From positions 252,484 to 316,483 of the forward strand of contig DATHEA010000021.1 of assembly GCA_035318745.1 (NCBI GenBank): 64,000 nucleotides of DNA. Direction: 5' to 3'. A model generated the notes under the pieces. That model was not told the DNA's origin, did not search any database, and saw only the letters and a list, made by a program, of their open reading frames with translations. The DNA is from VRUE01 sp035318745. GTDB lineage: Bacteria; Actinomycetota; Thermoleophilia; Solirubrobacterales; 70-9. The position numbers were made by a program, and so were the translations under genes. This document shows positions 53,158 to 61,130 of this stretch, one piece after another (positions within the stretch are counted from its first letter, which is position 1; each line of letters opens with the position of its first letter).

Positions 53158-53490
53158 AGGTCTCTAGGCGAGAAGACGATCGGATTCGGGCCGGCGACCG
53201 CGTCGACCACAACCGAGCGGTCGGGAGCGCTAGTCCATCTCCAAAAAAGACATTTACAGGGGCTTTTAGGCCCTCTCGTCTTGTTGTCCCTTCTGCCCAG
53301 AAGTGCGGGATACGCGGAGCATCAGCGGTGATTCGAGCACTTCCCCGGCCGAAAGTGCCTGGTTCGCGTGCCATTTCCAACCGCGCCACGGCCGCGCTAG
53401 AGACGAGGAGCGCGGCCCACGTTGAGCTCGACAGGGAGATCGTCGCTGCGAGGCCAGCAGGACGACTCAAAGCGGTCAACTGAAGGCTCG
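53158..53490. other. Intergenic stretch without a supported gene
   Basis: 333 bp between the sigma gene and tcmP. Short frames exist on both strands (53103-53483 plus, 53024-53479 minus), but their composition is Arg/Ser/Pro-rich shadow type and neither looks like a known protein. GC content drops locally around 53240-53265 (a run CTCCAAAAAAGACATTTACA). It may be the left edge of the accessory island. Confidence 0.5.
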
Positions 53491-54618
53491 CTAGCCGAGC
53501 TGCAGCTGGACGTCGAAGCTGATGCGATCGGGAAGCTGGATACCACTGGGGCGACGGCGCCCCTCAACCTCTCGGGCGCGACGGTCGAGGGCGACGCGGC
53601 CAGCCCTCTCGAGGTCGGCGACAGCGGCGCGATAGTGGGATTCGACCCAGGCGCCGAGCGGATAGTCCTGGTTGAGGAGGTCCTCGAAGCTGAGCGTGCT
53701 TCCTGCGTAGGTATCGAGAAGGTGCCGCTGCAGAGTCCTATACGGGCCGGGCTCGGCGACGTCGAGGGCGATTTGGTCGGGGTCACGGACGGTCACCGGC
53801 CAGAAGGTCATGTCGGCCGATTGCTTGACCATCGCGTCCTTCATCTTGCGCATACCGAGTGGCTCGTTGGTGAGATGAATTAGGTAGTAAAGAGTTTGGC
53901 GTCTGTCATCCTCGAAGACCCGAAAAGGAGTTGCGAACCTGGCGATCCCGTCGCGGATCAGATCCGAGTAGGTGAGCAGAAGCTTCTCCTCGCGGGTTTC
54001 GTCACCCTCAAGCTCGAGGCACTCGCGCCAGCTCTCGCCGCCGAACAGCTCGGTCAGGGGAGCTTCGTGGTTCTTCTCCCCTATGAAGCGACGAATGTCA
54101 CGCACCATGAAGGTAATCATCAGCTCCGAGCGAGGAAGCGACATCAGCTGGCGGACGACATCGAGGGGAACGCCACGGAAGCCGTAAGGATCGGCAGTCC
54201 AGAAGACGGGCGGGATCAGCGGCGTATTACGCAGCAGTGCGGCCCTTGCGACGGCCCGATCGGCGAATTCGCCGTGCTCGGCGTCGATGGTGACCCCAGG
54301 GTGCTCAAGCGCCGCGATCGTCGAATTGAGCTCACGAAAGTTTGCCTCAGCCTTCTCGACGCAGTGGATCTCGACCCGCTTAGGCCGGCCACGGTCGACG
54401 GCCTCAACCGCACACCGCCAGAAGACAAGCGGGGAACCGGGCTCGCCACCGTTGTACTCACCGCGGCCGGCAAAGCCGTCGAAAAGGACCAGCGGGCTAA
54501 TCGAGCCAAGGATGTTGAGCCAGGCGCCCAAGTAGCGGCGCTGGATCGCATGCTTTACCCCAGCGTGCTCGGTGTACTCCCACTTGCGCGGATCGTCGTC
54601 GCGCAGCTCACCGCTCAA
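53491..54618 (-). CDS. tcmP: Three-Cys-motif partner protein TcmP (methyltransferase-like)
   Basis: 375 residues from TTG 54618, which overlaps the upstream stop as TTGA and gives the family-like start RKWEYTEHAGVKHAIQRRYL; the frame to 54702 is shadow. LFDGFAGRGEYNGG (45-58) resembles the Gly-rich motif I of SAM-dependent methyltransferases, HCVEK (85-89) its acidic motif II, and ADPYGFRGVP (142-151) a D/N-P-P-Y-like motif IV. TcmP is named for its co-occurrence with the three-cysteine Gp37/Gp68 family; its activity is unknown. Methylation of DNA or a modified base is a hypothesis from the motifs. The operon carries a LexA box. Confidence 0.88.
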   Translation of the reverse strand: MSGELRDDDPRKWEYTEHAGVKHAIQRRYLGAWLNILGSISPLVLFDGFAGRGEYNGGEPGSPLVFWRCAVEAVDRGRPKRVEIHCVEKAEANFRELNSTIAALEHPGVTIDAEHGEFADRAVARAALLRNTPLIPPVFWTADPYGFRGVPLDVVRQLMSLPRSELMITFMVRDIRRFIGEKNHEAPLTELFGGESWRECLELEGDETREEKLLLTYSDLIRDGIARFATPFRVFEDDRRQTLYYLIHLTNEPLGMRKMKDAMVKQSADMTFWPVTVRDPDQIALDVAEPGPYRTLQRHLLDTYAGSTLSFEDLLNQDYPLGAWVESHYRAAVADLERAGRVALDRRAREVEGRRRPSGIQLPDRISFDVQLQLG

Positions 54619-55364
54619 GCGAATGCCTTCGTCTCTGGCATCTCCGACCAGGTGCGCCCCTGCAACTCGCGGCCCCCGGACTTGGAGCGTATCCCGCCCC
54701 ACTGCTTAAAGAAGAATGCGACGCCTTCCTCGAGACAGCGATCGCGCAAACCGGTTGCCCACTCCTCGCGCATCGGGCGGTGTCGTGGGCCCGACTCCCC
54801 GCCAACGATCAACCAATCGATCCGATCGAGGTCAAGGTCGTCGAGCGGCCCAAGAAGGGGCTCGGCCGAGACAAAGCGAACCGCCGCTGAGACCTCCCGC
54901 AGGTGGTCTGCACGATGGACGAAGCGGCGATTCTCAACACTGACACCCATCCAGACGTTAGGGGGCCAGTCGAGCTCGGTGGCGAGTTCGCTGAGGCGCT
55001 GCTCGCGCTTGGTGAGAACCTGGAAGACGTGCCAGTGGGCGTCGCCCATGACCTCGAAGACGCGCTTGATGAAGTCGAGCGGGATCTGCTCATGGAAGAG
55101 GTCACTCATCGAGTTAACGAAGATGTGGCGGGGGTTCCGCCAGCGCAGCGGGATTTGGAGCGAGTCTGGGTGCAGAGTTAGGCCGAAGCCGGGACCGCTA
55201 CGGCCGGGAGCACCATCACGCTGGTACTTGGCCTGGCCCATGTGTTTAAGGCGGGCCGCGAGATCGAGTGCATAGCAATGCGCGCAGCCGGGCGAGACGC
55301 GGTCGCAGCCGGTAACGGGGTTCCAGGTCGCCTCGGTCCACTCGATCGCGCTGCTGCCGGACAT
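54615..55364 (-). CDS. Phage Gp37/Gp68 (DUF5131) family protein with three-Cys motif
   Basis: 249 residues from ATG 55364, where the sequence begins AIEWTEATWNPVTGC like its family. The cysteine cluster C20-x6-C27-x2-C30 (TGCDRVSPGCAHCYA) resembles a radical-SAM Fe-S site although the spacing differs from C-x3-C-x2-C. Other family blocks are HIFVNSMSDLFHEQIPLDF, HWHVFQVLTKR and DWLIVGGESGPRHRPM. The family is found in phages and genomic islands, with unknown reaction. An alternative ATG at 55424 lies inside the LexA box. The stop overlaps tcmP by 4 bp, so the two are made together. Confidence 0.92.
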   Translation of the reverse strand: MSGSSAIEWTEATWNPVTGCDRVSPGCAHCYALDLAARLKHMGQAKYQRDGAPGRSGPGFGLTLHPDSLQIPLRWRNPRHIFVNSMSDLFHEQIPLDFIKRVFEVMGDAHWHVFQVLTKREQRLSELATELDWPPNVWMGVSVENRRFVHRADHLREVSAAVRFVSAEPLLGPLDDLDLDRIDWLIVGGESGPRHRPMREEWATGLRDRCLEEGVAFFFKQWGGIRSKSGGRELQGRTWSEMPETKAFA

Positions 55365-55417
55365 TCCTTGATCTTCGCAGCGGAAATCGGGAGTCCTGCG
55401 TCTTTGCTCAGCGTTCA

Positions 55418-55431
55418 CGAACATATGTTCG
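55418..55431. promoter_or_regulatory. LexA (SOS) box upstream of the Gp37/Gp68-tcmP operon
   Basis: CGAAC-ATAT-GTTCG is a perfect 14-bp palindrome and an exact fit to the LexA consensus CGAAC-RNRY-GTTCG. It lies 53 bp upstream of ATG 55364, in AT-rich sequence suited to a promoter (TATACG just beside it). LexA repression would make the pair DNA-damage inducible. Confidence 0.75.
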
Positions 55432-55602
55432 TATATCGATCGGACACCCAAAATGCTGGGAGGAGTCGCCCTACGACCGCGGCAGACTCTCGATCTATGA
55501 CGCTGCGGTGTCATCGTGCCCCCCCAAAGTGGCCCGCGCGCCAGACAAACAAGATCGCCCTGCGTCGATCGTCGAGGGCGGAAACGCCGACTTCGCGGCA
55601 CG

Positions 55603-55620
55603 CATAGGCTTTTGCCTATG
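55603..55620 (+). promoter_or_regulatory. Hairpin covering the start codon of the anchored protein gene
   Basis: CATAGGC-TTTT-GCCTATG forms a perfect 7-bp stem whose last three bases are the ATG at 55618. In RNA it would bury the start codon; in DNA it could be an operator. No ribosome-binding site is evident upstream. Confidence 0.45.
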
Positions 55621-56232
55621 GCAGGGAAAGACAACTGGACTCGACGAATCAATTGGACGCTGTTTTGGACGGCAGTGGGCTCAATCGCAGCCGTCGCCGC
55701 TGTGCTCTTGGCACTCGACGTCATCCCTTCGTCCGACTCAGGTCGCGCAAACGATTCGGTGGGCAAAAAGACGCGGGAAAGCGCTCCCCAGAACTCGGGC
55801 AACTCCGTTGAAGAACCCGAAGCCGATGCCGATCAAGCTGGCGAAGAACTCTGGAACGGCGAAGTTTCCCTCGTCGTCGACAAGAACTACACCCTCGATG
55901 GCTTTCCAATCGAACCATTCGAAGAATTTTGCGATGGCTGCATCCAAGTCAACAGCTTCTCGCCGGAACCCTCTCTCCAGGCCGAAAACGGAGTCCGAGC
56001 TTGGGACGAATCGACCCCTCCGTCCTACGAGGATTGCGCCCAATTGCTCGAATCCGGACCTGCGCCCTCAGTTTCGCTCGTGATGTCTCCAAATGCGGAA
56101 GGCGTCGAAGTCGGAGAGTGGGCATGCGCCTTCAGCAAGTCGAAAGAGATTCTTCGTCTTCGCTACCTCGGTGAAAGCGAAGACGAAATGAACTTCCGCT
56201 TCCTGACTACCGGCTGGCGTCAGTCCTCGTAA
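55618..56232 (+). CDS. Single-span anchored protein of unknown function
   Basis: 204 residues from ATG 55618; the frame back to 55516 is not protein-like. A short basic N-terminus (MAGKDNWTRRINW) is followed by a membrane helix at about 13-35 (TLFWTAVGSIAAVAAVLLALDVI). An acidic, Ser/Glu-rich linker then leads to a small outer domain with four Cys (FCDGC, DCAQ, WACAF). I recognise no family. Codon use is less GC-biased than in flanking core genes, which fits acquired DNA. It diverges from the Gp37/Gp68-tcmP pair and shares its AT-rich upstream region. Confidence 0.65.
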   Translation: MAGKDNWTRRINWTLFWTAVGSIAAVAAVLLALDVIPSSDSGRANDSVGKKTRESAPQNSGNSVEEPEADADQAGEELWNGEVSLVVDKNYTLDGFPIEPFEEFCDGCIQVNSFSPEPSLQAENGVRAWDESTPPSYEDCAQLLESGPAPSVSLVMSPNAEGVEVGEWACAFSKSKEILRLRYLGESEDEMNFRFLTTGWRQSS

Positions 56233-57114
56233 CTACGTCTCGTGAAGCCGAATCTGCTCCATAGACCCCGGCTAGGTTGTTCTGCTCCCAAACTGGTCGC
56301 CAATTCAGCCACCTATGGCGATAGATGCGTGATCACGGCTGCGAATCCAGAACTCAATCGGGCGGCGCAATTCCTTGAAGGAAGCACTAGCGCTATGCCT
56401 TCTGCCAGGTCGGCTCAGGAGAAGCCAACAGTTTTGCCACCGAACGTCACGGCCTGGAATGCCTCAGCAGATCGACAGGGCTACATAACGTTGCGCAAAT
56501 GATTAAGCGTTATGCAGAATGATGCAATATCAATCAGAGTGACGCTATAGTTGTCAATTGAAATTGACATGCAACGTTGACACAACGTGCATGCCAAAAA
56601 GGAAACGGACGCCGACTCCTGTAGAGCCGACGCCCGGTGCACATTCCGTTACCCATTGCATGCGATGGGCCTTATGAGGAAAAGCCTGCGGCCGTAAACG
56701 GCGGCCCGGCTGCCTCATTGAATCGATTCTACCGTGAATCGATGTTGACCCCTGGTCACTTTCGTCACCTTTTAAGGGGACTCCTGAGGTTTAGCAGGGT
56801 TCACTGAAAGTATGCAAGGGGACAAACCGCAAAATTGCCCTTTTTGTTGGCTCGATGCCTGTTTGGGGTAAAAATCCCCCAAATCGGGTCTTGGTCTTCT
56901 AAGGTGCTTCTGGGGTCCGCATGGCAACTGGCATAGCGAGTTTCGCGGGAGCCTCATTTAGGTAGATGATCGGAGTCGAACCCGGCGACCCTTGGACCGC
57001 AATGAGGCACGCTCGAACCTGCGCGGTAGATTGCCTCGGCGGCCTCAAAGCGAGTAGACCGGCGGGCTCTCGGGTATCTGAAACGCGCAAACGATTGAAG
57101 GGACGCGATCGCTG
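56233..57114. other. Long non-coding, AT-richer gap with palindromes and tRNA-like fragments
   Basis: No convincing gene is seen in 882 bp; the short frames at 56242-56502 and 56772-56957 resemble nothing known. It holds CATAACG (56484-56490) paired with CGTTATG (56508-56514) around a TTGCGCAA palindrome, GTCAATT-GA-AATTGAC (56553-56568), and ATGCAACGTT against AACGTGCAT (56569-56592). On the minus strand near 56967-57020, CGGGTTCGACTCCG and AGGTTCGAGC look like T-loop remnants, but no cloverleaf forms. It may be the right edge of the accessory island. Confidence 0.55.
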
Positions 57115-57882
57115 ATGGCCACCACCCCACTTGAAGGAACCGTTGCGTTGATCACCGGCGCCAGCAGTGGCATCGGCGAGGCTACGGCGCGGGCGCTGGC
57201 GGAGCAGGGGGCGAAGGTCGCGGTGTCGGCTCGCCGCCTGGAGCGACTCGAGCGACTCGCCTCGGAGATCGGCGGACACGGTCACACCGCCCTGGCGATC
57301 GAGTCCGACATCACCGATCAGGGCCAGGCGATCGCCGCCGTCGACCGCACCGTCGACGAGTTGGGGCGCCTCGACATCGTCGTCAACAACGCCGGCGTAA
57401 TGCTGCTCGGGCCGATCGAGGATGCGCCCACTGAGGAATGGGACCGGATGATCGACCTCAATCTCAAGGGCCTGATCAACACCACCCACGCCGCCCTCCC
57501 CCACCTGCTCTCGGCCGCGGAGGAATCCGGGCGTGGCTGCGCCGACGTGGTCAACATCAGCTCCGTCGCCGGCCGCGTCGCCCGCTCCGGCTCCGGCGTC
57601 TACAACCTGACCAAGCACGGCGTCGGGGCTTTCAGCGAGTCCTTCCGCCAGGAGTTCGCCGATCGCAAGGTCCGCTCGACGCTTATCGAGCCCGGCGCGG
57701 TCGACACCGAGCTGACCGACCACCTCCGGGACGGCGTCAAGGAGCAGACGATCGAGCGCCTCTCCGGCATGCGCAAACTCGAGGCCTCCGACATCGCCGA
57801 CGCAATCGCCTTCGCGGTGACCCGTCCCTGGTACGTCTGCCTCAACGAGATCCTCATCCGCCCCACCGAACAGAAAGGCTGA
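57115..57882 (+). CDS. Short-chain dehydrogenase/reductase
   Basis: 255 residues. The classical SDR pattern is present: TGASSGIGEATARALAEQG for NAD(P), DIVVNNAGVMLLGP, the catalytic Ser in VNISSVAGR, and Tyr-x3-Lys in YNLTKHGV. Arg residues after strand 2 (SARRLERL) favour NADP. RSTLIEPGAVDTEL and the IAFAVTRPWYVCLNEILIRP end match the YdfG/clavaldehyde-type branch that reduces small hydroxy- or keto-acids. The substrate is not determined. It is followed 19 bp later by a DUF488 gene. Confidence 0.93.
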   Translation: MATTPLEGTVALITGASSGIGEATARALAEQGAKVAVSARRLERLERLASEIGGHGHTALAIESDITDQGQAIAAVDRTVDELGRLDIVVNNAGVMLLGPIEDAPTEEWDRMIDLNLKGLINTTHAALPHLLSAAEESGRGCADVVNISSVAGRVARSGSGVYNLTKHGVGAFSESFRQEFADRKVRSTLIEPGAVDTELTDHLRDGVKEQTIERLSGMRKLEASDIADAIAFAVTRPWYVCLNEILIRPTEQKG

Positions 57883-57901
57883 GCGGCGGCAGGTCGGACC
57901 C

Positions 57902-58390
57902 GTGGCCTCGATCGCGACGATCGGCGTCTACGGCTTTGAGCGCGACTCGTTCCTCGCAGCTCTAGCCGGCGGCGGCATCAACCTCGTGCTCGACGTGCGC
58001 CAACGCCGAGGCGTACGGGGCAGCGAGTACGCGTGGGCGAACTCGCGCCGCCTGCAGGCGGCCCTGGCAGAGGCGGGTATCGGCTACAGCCACCTCAAGG
58101 AGCTGGCGCCGACGACCGAGCTTCGCCAGCTGCAGTACCGGGAGGACGCGCGCCTCGGAGAGGGCAAGCGGTCACGTACGGCTCTCGCCCCCGAGTACGC
58201 CCGCCTCTACACCGAGGAGATCCTCGACCGTGTCGACCTGGAGCCGATCGTGCGATGGATCGGCGCAAGCTCGGCGGCCCTCCTATGCGTAGAGCGCGAT
58301 CCCGAGGCCTGTCATCGCTCGCTGATCGCGGCACGCCTGCAGAGCGACTGGGGCTTCGACGTCGAGCACCTGCGCCCACTCGACGCGTAG
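57902..58390 (+). CDS. DUF488 family protein
   Basis: 162 residues from GTG 57902. ASIATIGVYGFERDSFLAAL, LVLDVRQRRGVRGSEYAWA, YSHLKELAPT and the CVERDPEACHRSLIA box with its C-x3-E-x5-C-H-R arrangement are characteristic of DUF488. The function of the family is unknown, and the conserved CHR suggests a catalytic or metal-binding site. It is co-directional with the SDR gene and 79 bp ahead of the PII gene. Confidence 0.9.
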   Translation: MASIATIGVYGFERDSFLAALAGGGINLVLDVRQRRGVRGSEYAWANSRRLQAALAEAGIGYSHLKELAPTTELRQLQYREDARLGEGKRSRTALAPEYARLYTEEILDRVDLEPIVRWIGASSAALLCVERDPEACHRSLIAARLQSDWGFDVEHLRPLDA

Positions 58391-58469
58391 GCACGAGCAC
58401 TCAGCTCTTCCACGCCGTTCGACTAGTCTCAAGCCCGCGTTTGCCCGGCAATCTTGGGAGGGGAGAGAC

Positions 58470-58826
58470 GTGAAGCTGGTGATCGGCATCGTGCGCCCGG
58501 AGAAAGCGAACGACGTGCTGGAGGCTCTGTACCGAGCTGACGTGCGCGGCGTCTCGATGAGTCGCGTCCAGGGCCACGGCGGTGAGCTGGAGCGGGTCGA
58601 GACCTACCGCGGAACCACCGTGCAGATGGGCCTCTCCGAGAAGGTCCGCCTCGAGATCGCCGTCTCGGACGAGTTCGTCGATGCGACCGTCGGTGCCCTC
58701 TGCGAGGGTGCCCGCACCGGCGAAGTGGGCGACGGCAAGATCTTCGTCGTGCCGCTCGAGCAGGCGGTGCGCATCCGCACCGGCGATACCGACATGGGAG
58801 CTGTCACCCCGGTGGACAAGCGATGA
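58470..58826 (+). CDS. glnK: PII nitrogen-regulatory protein (GlnK/GlnB type) lacking Tyr-51
   Basis: 118 residues. PII binds ATP/ADP and 2-oxoglutarate and gates AmtB. The body is normal: MKLVIGIVRPEKANDVLEAL, the B-loop GARTGEVGDGKIFVVP and the C-loop AVRIRTGD. In the T-loop the sequence is ETYRGTTVQMGL, so Tyr46 is kept, but residue 51, the uridylylation or adenylylation target, is Val. Covalent control at Tyr51 is therefore absent, and regulation should rest on effectors alone. A GGGAGGGGAG site lies before the GTG start. Its stop overlaps the amtB start, the usual glnK-amtB pair. Confidence 0.93.
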   Translation: MKLVIGIVRPEKANDVLEALYRADVRGVSMSRVQGHGGELERVETYRGTTVQMGLSEKVRLEIAVSDEFVDATVGALCEGARTGEVGDGKIFVVPLEQAVRIRTGDTDMGAVTPVDKR

Positions 58827-60130
58827 GCGCGCCGATCCTCAGCGTGGTCACGCAGGTCGACACCGGCGACACCGCCTGGATGTTGGTCGCCACCGCGCTG
58901 GTCCTGATGATGACCCCGGCCCTGGGCCTCTTCTACGCCGGCCTGGTGCGCTCGAAGAACACGCTCAACACCTTCATGATGTGCGTCGCCGCGATCGCCG
59001 TCGCAACTGTCACCTGGGCGGCGGTCGGCTACTCGATCGCATTCGACGGCGACGGCAGCATCGTCGGCGGCCTCGGCAACGCCTTCCTCAACGGGGTCGA
59101 CTTCCTGCCCCGGGAAGGGACGACGATTCCCGAGCTCGTCTTCATGGCCTTCCAGGCGACCTTCTGCATCATCACCGTCGCCCTCGTCTCCGGCGCGGTC
59201 GTCGAGCGGATGCGGTTCGGGGCGTTCCTCGTCTTCGCCGCGCTCTGGTCGGTGCTGGTCTACGCCGTGCTCGCGCACTGGGCGTTCGGCGGCGGCTGGC
59301 TGCAGGCCGGCGGCACCCTCGACTTCGCCGGTGGCGTCCCGGTCGAGATGGGCTCCGGCTTCTCGGCCCTGGCCGCGGCGCTGGTGGTCGGCGCCCGCAA
59401 GGACTACGGCCGCCAGGCCCTCCTCCCCCACAACGCCGTCTACGTGCTGCTCGGCGCCGGTCTGCTCTGGTTCGGCTGGTTCGGCTTCAACGGCGGCAGC
59501 GGCTTCTCGACCGGCAACGCCAGCGTGCTCGCCTTCACCAACACCCTGCTCTGCCCGGCCTGCACCCTCGTCGTCTGGTTCACCCTCGACCTGATCCGCG
59601 GCCGCAAGGTGACGGCGATCGGCGCGGCGACGGCGATCGTCGTCGGCTGCGTCGCGATCACCCCGGCGGGTGGATTCATCAGCCCGGGCTGGGCGATGGC
59701 GCTCGGCGCCCTCGCGGCGCTGCCCAGCTACGCGATCATCGTCTGGCGGACGCGGACCCGGGTCGACGAGACCCTCGACGTCCTCGCCGCCCACGGGATG
59801 GCGGGGTTCTTCGGGATCCTCTTCATCGGCTTCTTCGCCGAGTTCGCCTGGAACGGCGTCTCCGACGGCCTCTTCTACGGCAACGCGGCCCAGCTCGGGG
59901 ACCAGGCGCTGGCGGCGCTGGCGGCTCCGGTCTACGCCTTTACGGCCACCTTCGTCCTGCTGAAGCTGATCGGGCTAGTGATGCCTTTGCGGGCCAGCGA
60001 ACGCCAGGAGGCGATCGGCATGGACGTCGTCCAGCACGGCGAGGAGGCCTACGTAACCGGCGAGGGAGCGATCCTGATCACCCCGGAGTCCGGCGTCGAG
60101 GAGGAGCTGCTGATCGCGGACCCGACTTAG
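58823..60130 (+). CDS. amtB: Ammonium transporter
   Basis: 435 residues with about eleven helices. Family signatures are GLFYAGLVRSKNTLNTFMM, the first pore His region YAVLAHWAFGGGWLQAGG, LGAGLLWFGWFGFNGGSG and the second pore His in LAAHGMAGFFGILFIG. The cytoplasmic tail (about 390-435) is acidic, where PII docks. It moves ammonium inward at low nitrogen. It overlaps glnK by 4 bp (ATGA), so both are made together. No NtrC or GlnR box was recognised upstream of glnK. Confidence 0.97.
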   Translation: MSAPILSVVTQVDTGDTAWMLVATALVLMMTPALGLFYAGLVRSKNTLNTFMMCVAAIAVATVTWAAVGYSIAFDGDGSIVGGLGNAFLNGVDFLPREGTTIPELVFMAFQATFCIITVALVSGAVVERMRFGAFLVFAALWSVLVYAVLAHWAFGGGWLQAGGTLDFAGGVPVEMGSGFSALAAALVVGARKDYGRQALLPHNAVYVLLGAGLLWFGWFGFNGGSGFSTGNASVLAFTNTLLCPACTLVVWFTLDLIRGRKVTAIGAATAIVVGCVAITPAGGFISPGWAMALGALAALPSYAIIVWRTRTRVDETLDVLAAHGMAGFFGILFIGFFAEFAWNGVSDGLFYGNAAQLGDQALAALAAPVYAFTATFVLLKLIGLVMPLRASERQEAIGMDVVQHGEEAYVTGEGAILITPESGVEEELLIADPT

Positions 60131-60146
60131 CGGCCGCGCGCCGCAC

Positions 60147-61106
60147 TCACGGCGTCAGGACGCGGACGAGATCCGCCGCAGGCCTAATGTCGGCGATGCG
60201 GGCCACCGTCTGGCCCGCGTAGAGCGCGCCCGCATCGAGCAGCGTCTCGGGGCCATCGTCGGTCGGCCCGGCCGGAGAGAGCAGCCAGCTGCCCGGGCGC
60301 TGGGCGCGAATCATCCGCTCCTGGATGACCGGCGGCGTGTAGCGCGCGCCGGGGGCGAGGAGGCGATTGATCAGCCGGTTGAGCCCGGGGCCACGGGAGT
60401 CACCGCGCAGCCAACGCTGCGTCGCCGCGTTGGCAACGACGCGATGGGGCGCAGGCCAACCCGCGCCGAACAGCTCGGTGAGGATGGTGTCCTCCGCCTC
60501 GATCAGCCGTTGGCGGTATCCCGGATGCGCGCGGCTCTCCTCCGAAAGCAGGAAGCGGGTGCCGGCCACGGCAGCGCTTGCCCCCGCCGCGAGCGCCTCG
60601 CGCACGTCGCTCTCCTCGGCGATCCCGCCGGCGAGCAACAGCGGATAGTCGGCCGGCAGCGCCCCCTTGACCCGGTCGAGCAGCTCCAGCGCCGACATCG
60701 CCCCGCGCACGTGACCGCCCGCCTCGATGCCCTGGACGATGACCGCGTCGGCGCCCGCCGCCTGGGCCGAGCGGGCCTCGGCGACGGAACCGCACTGGTG
60801 CATCCAAACGCCAGGAGTACGCCTCCGCGGCTTGCCCCAGAAGGTGACGACCACGTCCGCCCCGGCCGCTGCCGCGAACCAATCGCGCCGGGCAAAGGGC
60901 AGCAGAAGGTTGACGGCGATCGGCCGATCGGTCAGCGCCCGCGCCGACGCCAGCTCCCTGCCGATCGTCGCCGCACCGGCGACAGCGATCGTCCCAAGCC
61001 CGCCGGCCTCGGACACCGCCGCGGCGAGCTCGTGCCGACTGAGACCGCCGCCCATTCCGGCTTGGACGACCGGCACTTCGACCCCAAGGCGCTCGAGCAG
61101 GGACAT
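60147..61106 (-). CDS. Nitronate monooxygenase-type flavoprotein
   Basis: 319 residues, a TIM barrel of the NPD/2-nitropropane dioxygenase family: VPVVQAGMGGGLSRHELAAAVSEAGGLGTI at the FMN entry, GADAVIVQGIEAGGHVRG with the catalytic His, and LLLAGGIAEESDVREALAAGASAAVAGT for phosphate. These enzymes detoxify alkyl nitronates such as 3-nitropropionate; some relatives act as enoyl-ACP reductases (FabK). Context does not decide. It converges with amtB across 16 bp. Confidence 0.9.
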   Translation of the reverse strand: MSLLERLGVEVPVVQAGMGGGLSRHELAAAVSEAGGLGTIAVAGAATIGRELASARALTDRPIAVNLLLPFARRDWFAAAAGADVVVTFWGKPRRRTPGVWMHQCGSVAEARSAQAAGADAVIVQGIEAGGHVRGAMSALELLDRVKGALPADYPLLLAGGIAEESDVREALAAGASAAVAGTRFLLSEESRAHPGYRQRLIEAEDTILTELFGAGWPAPHRVVANAATQRWLRGDSRGPGLNRLINRLLAPGARYTPPVIQERMIRAQRPGSWLLSPAGPTDDGPETLLDAGALYAGQTVARIADIRPAADLVRVLTP

Positions 61107-61130
61107 GCCCCCAGTCTAGGTTCGGGGGAC

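Noticed and set aside
53024..53483. Overlapping frames of 126 and 151 residues on opposite strands after the sigma gene
   Set aside because: Neither shows family sequence or a ribosome-binding site; both overlap coding ends on the other side.
56960..57030. tRNA on the minus strand suggested by CGGGTTCGACTCCG
   Set aside because: The T-stem pairs only two bases and no matching acceptor 5' strand is found upstream.
56899..57723. 274-residue minus-strand frame
   Set aside because: It is the mirror of the SDR gene at 57115 for most of its length.
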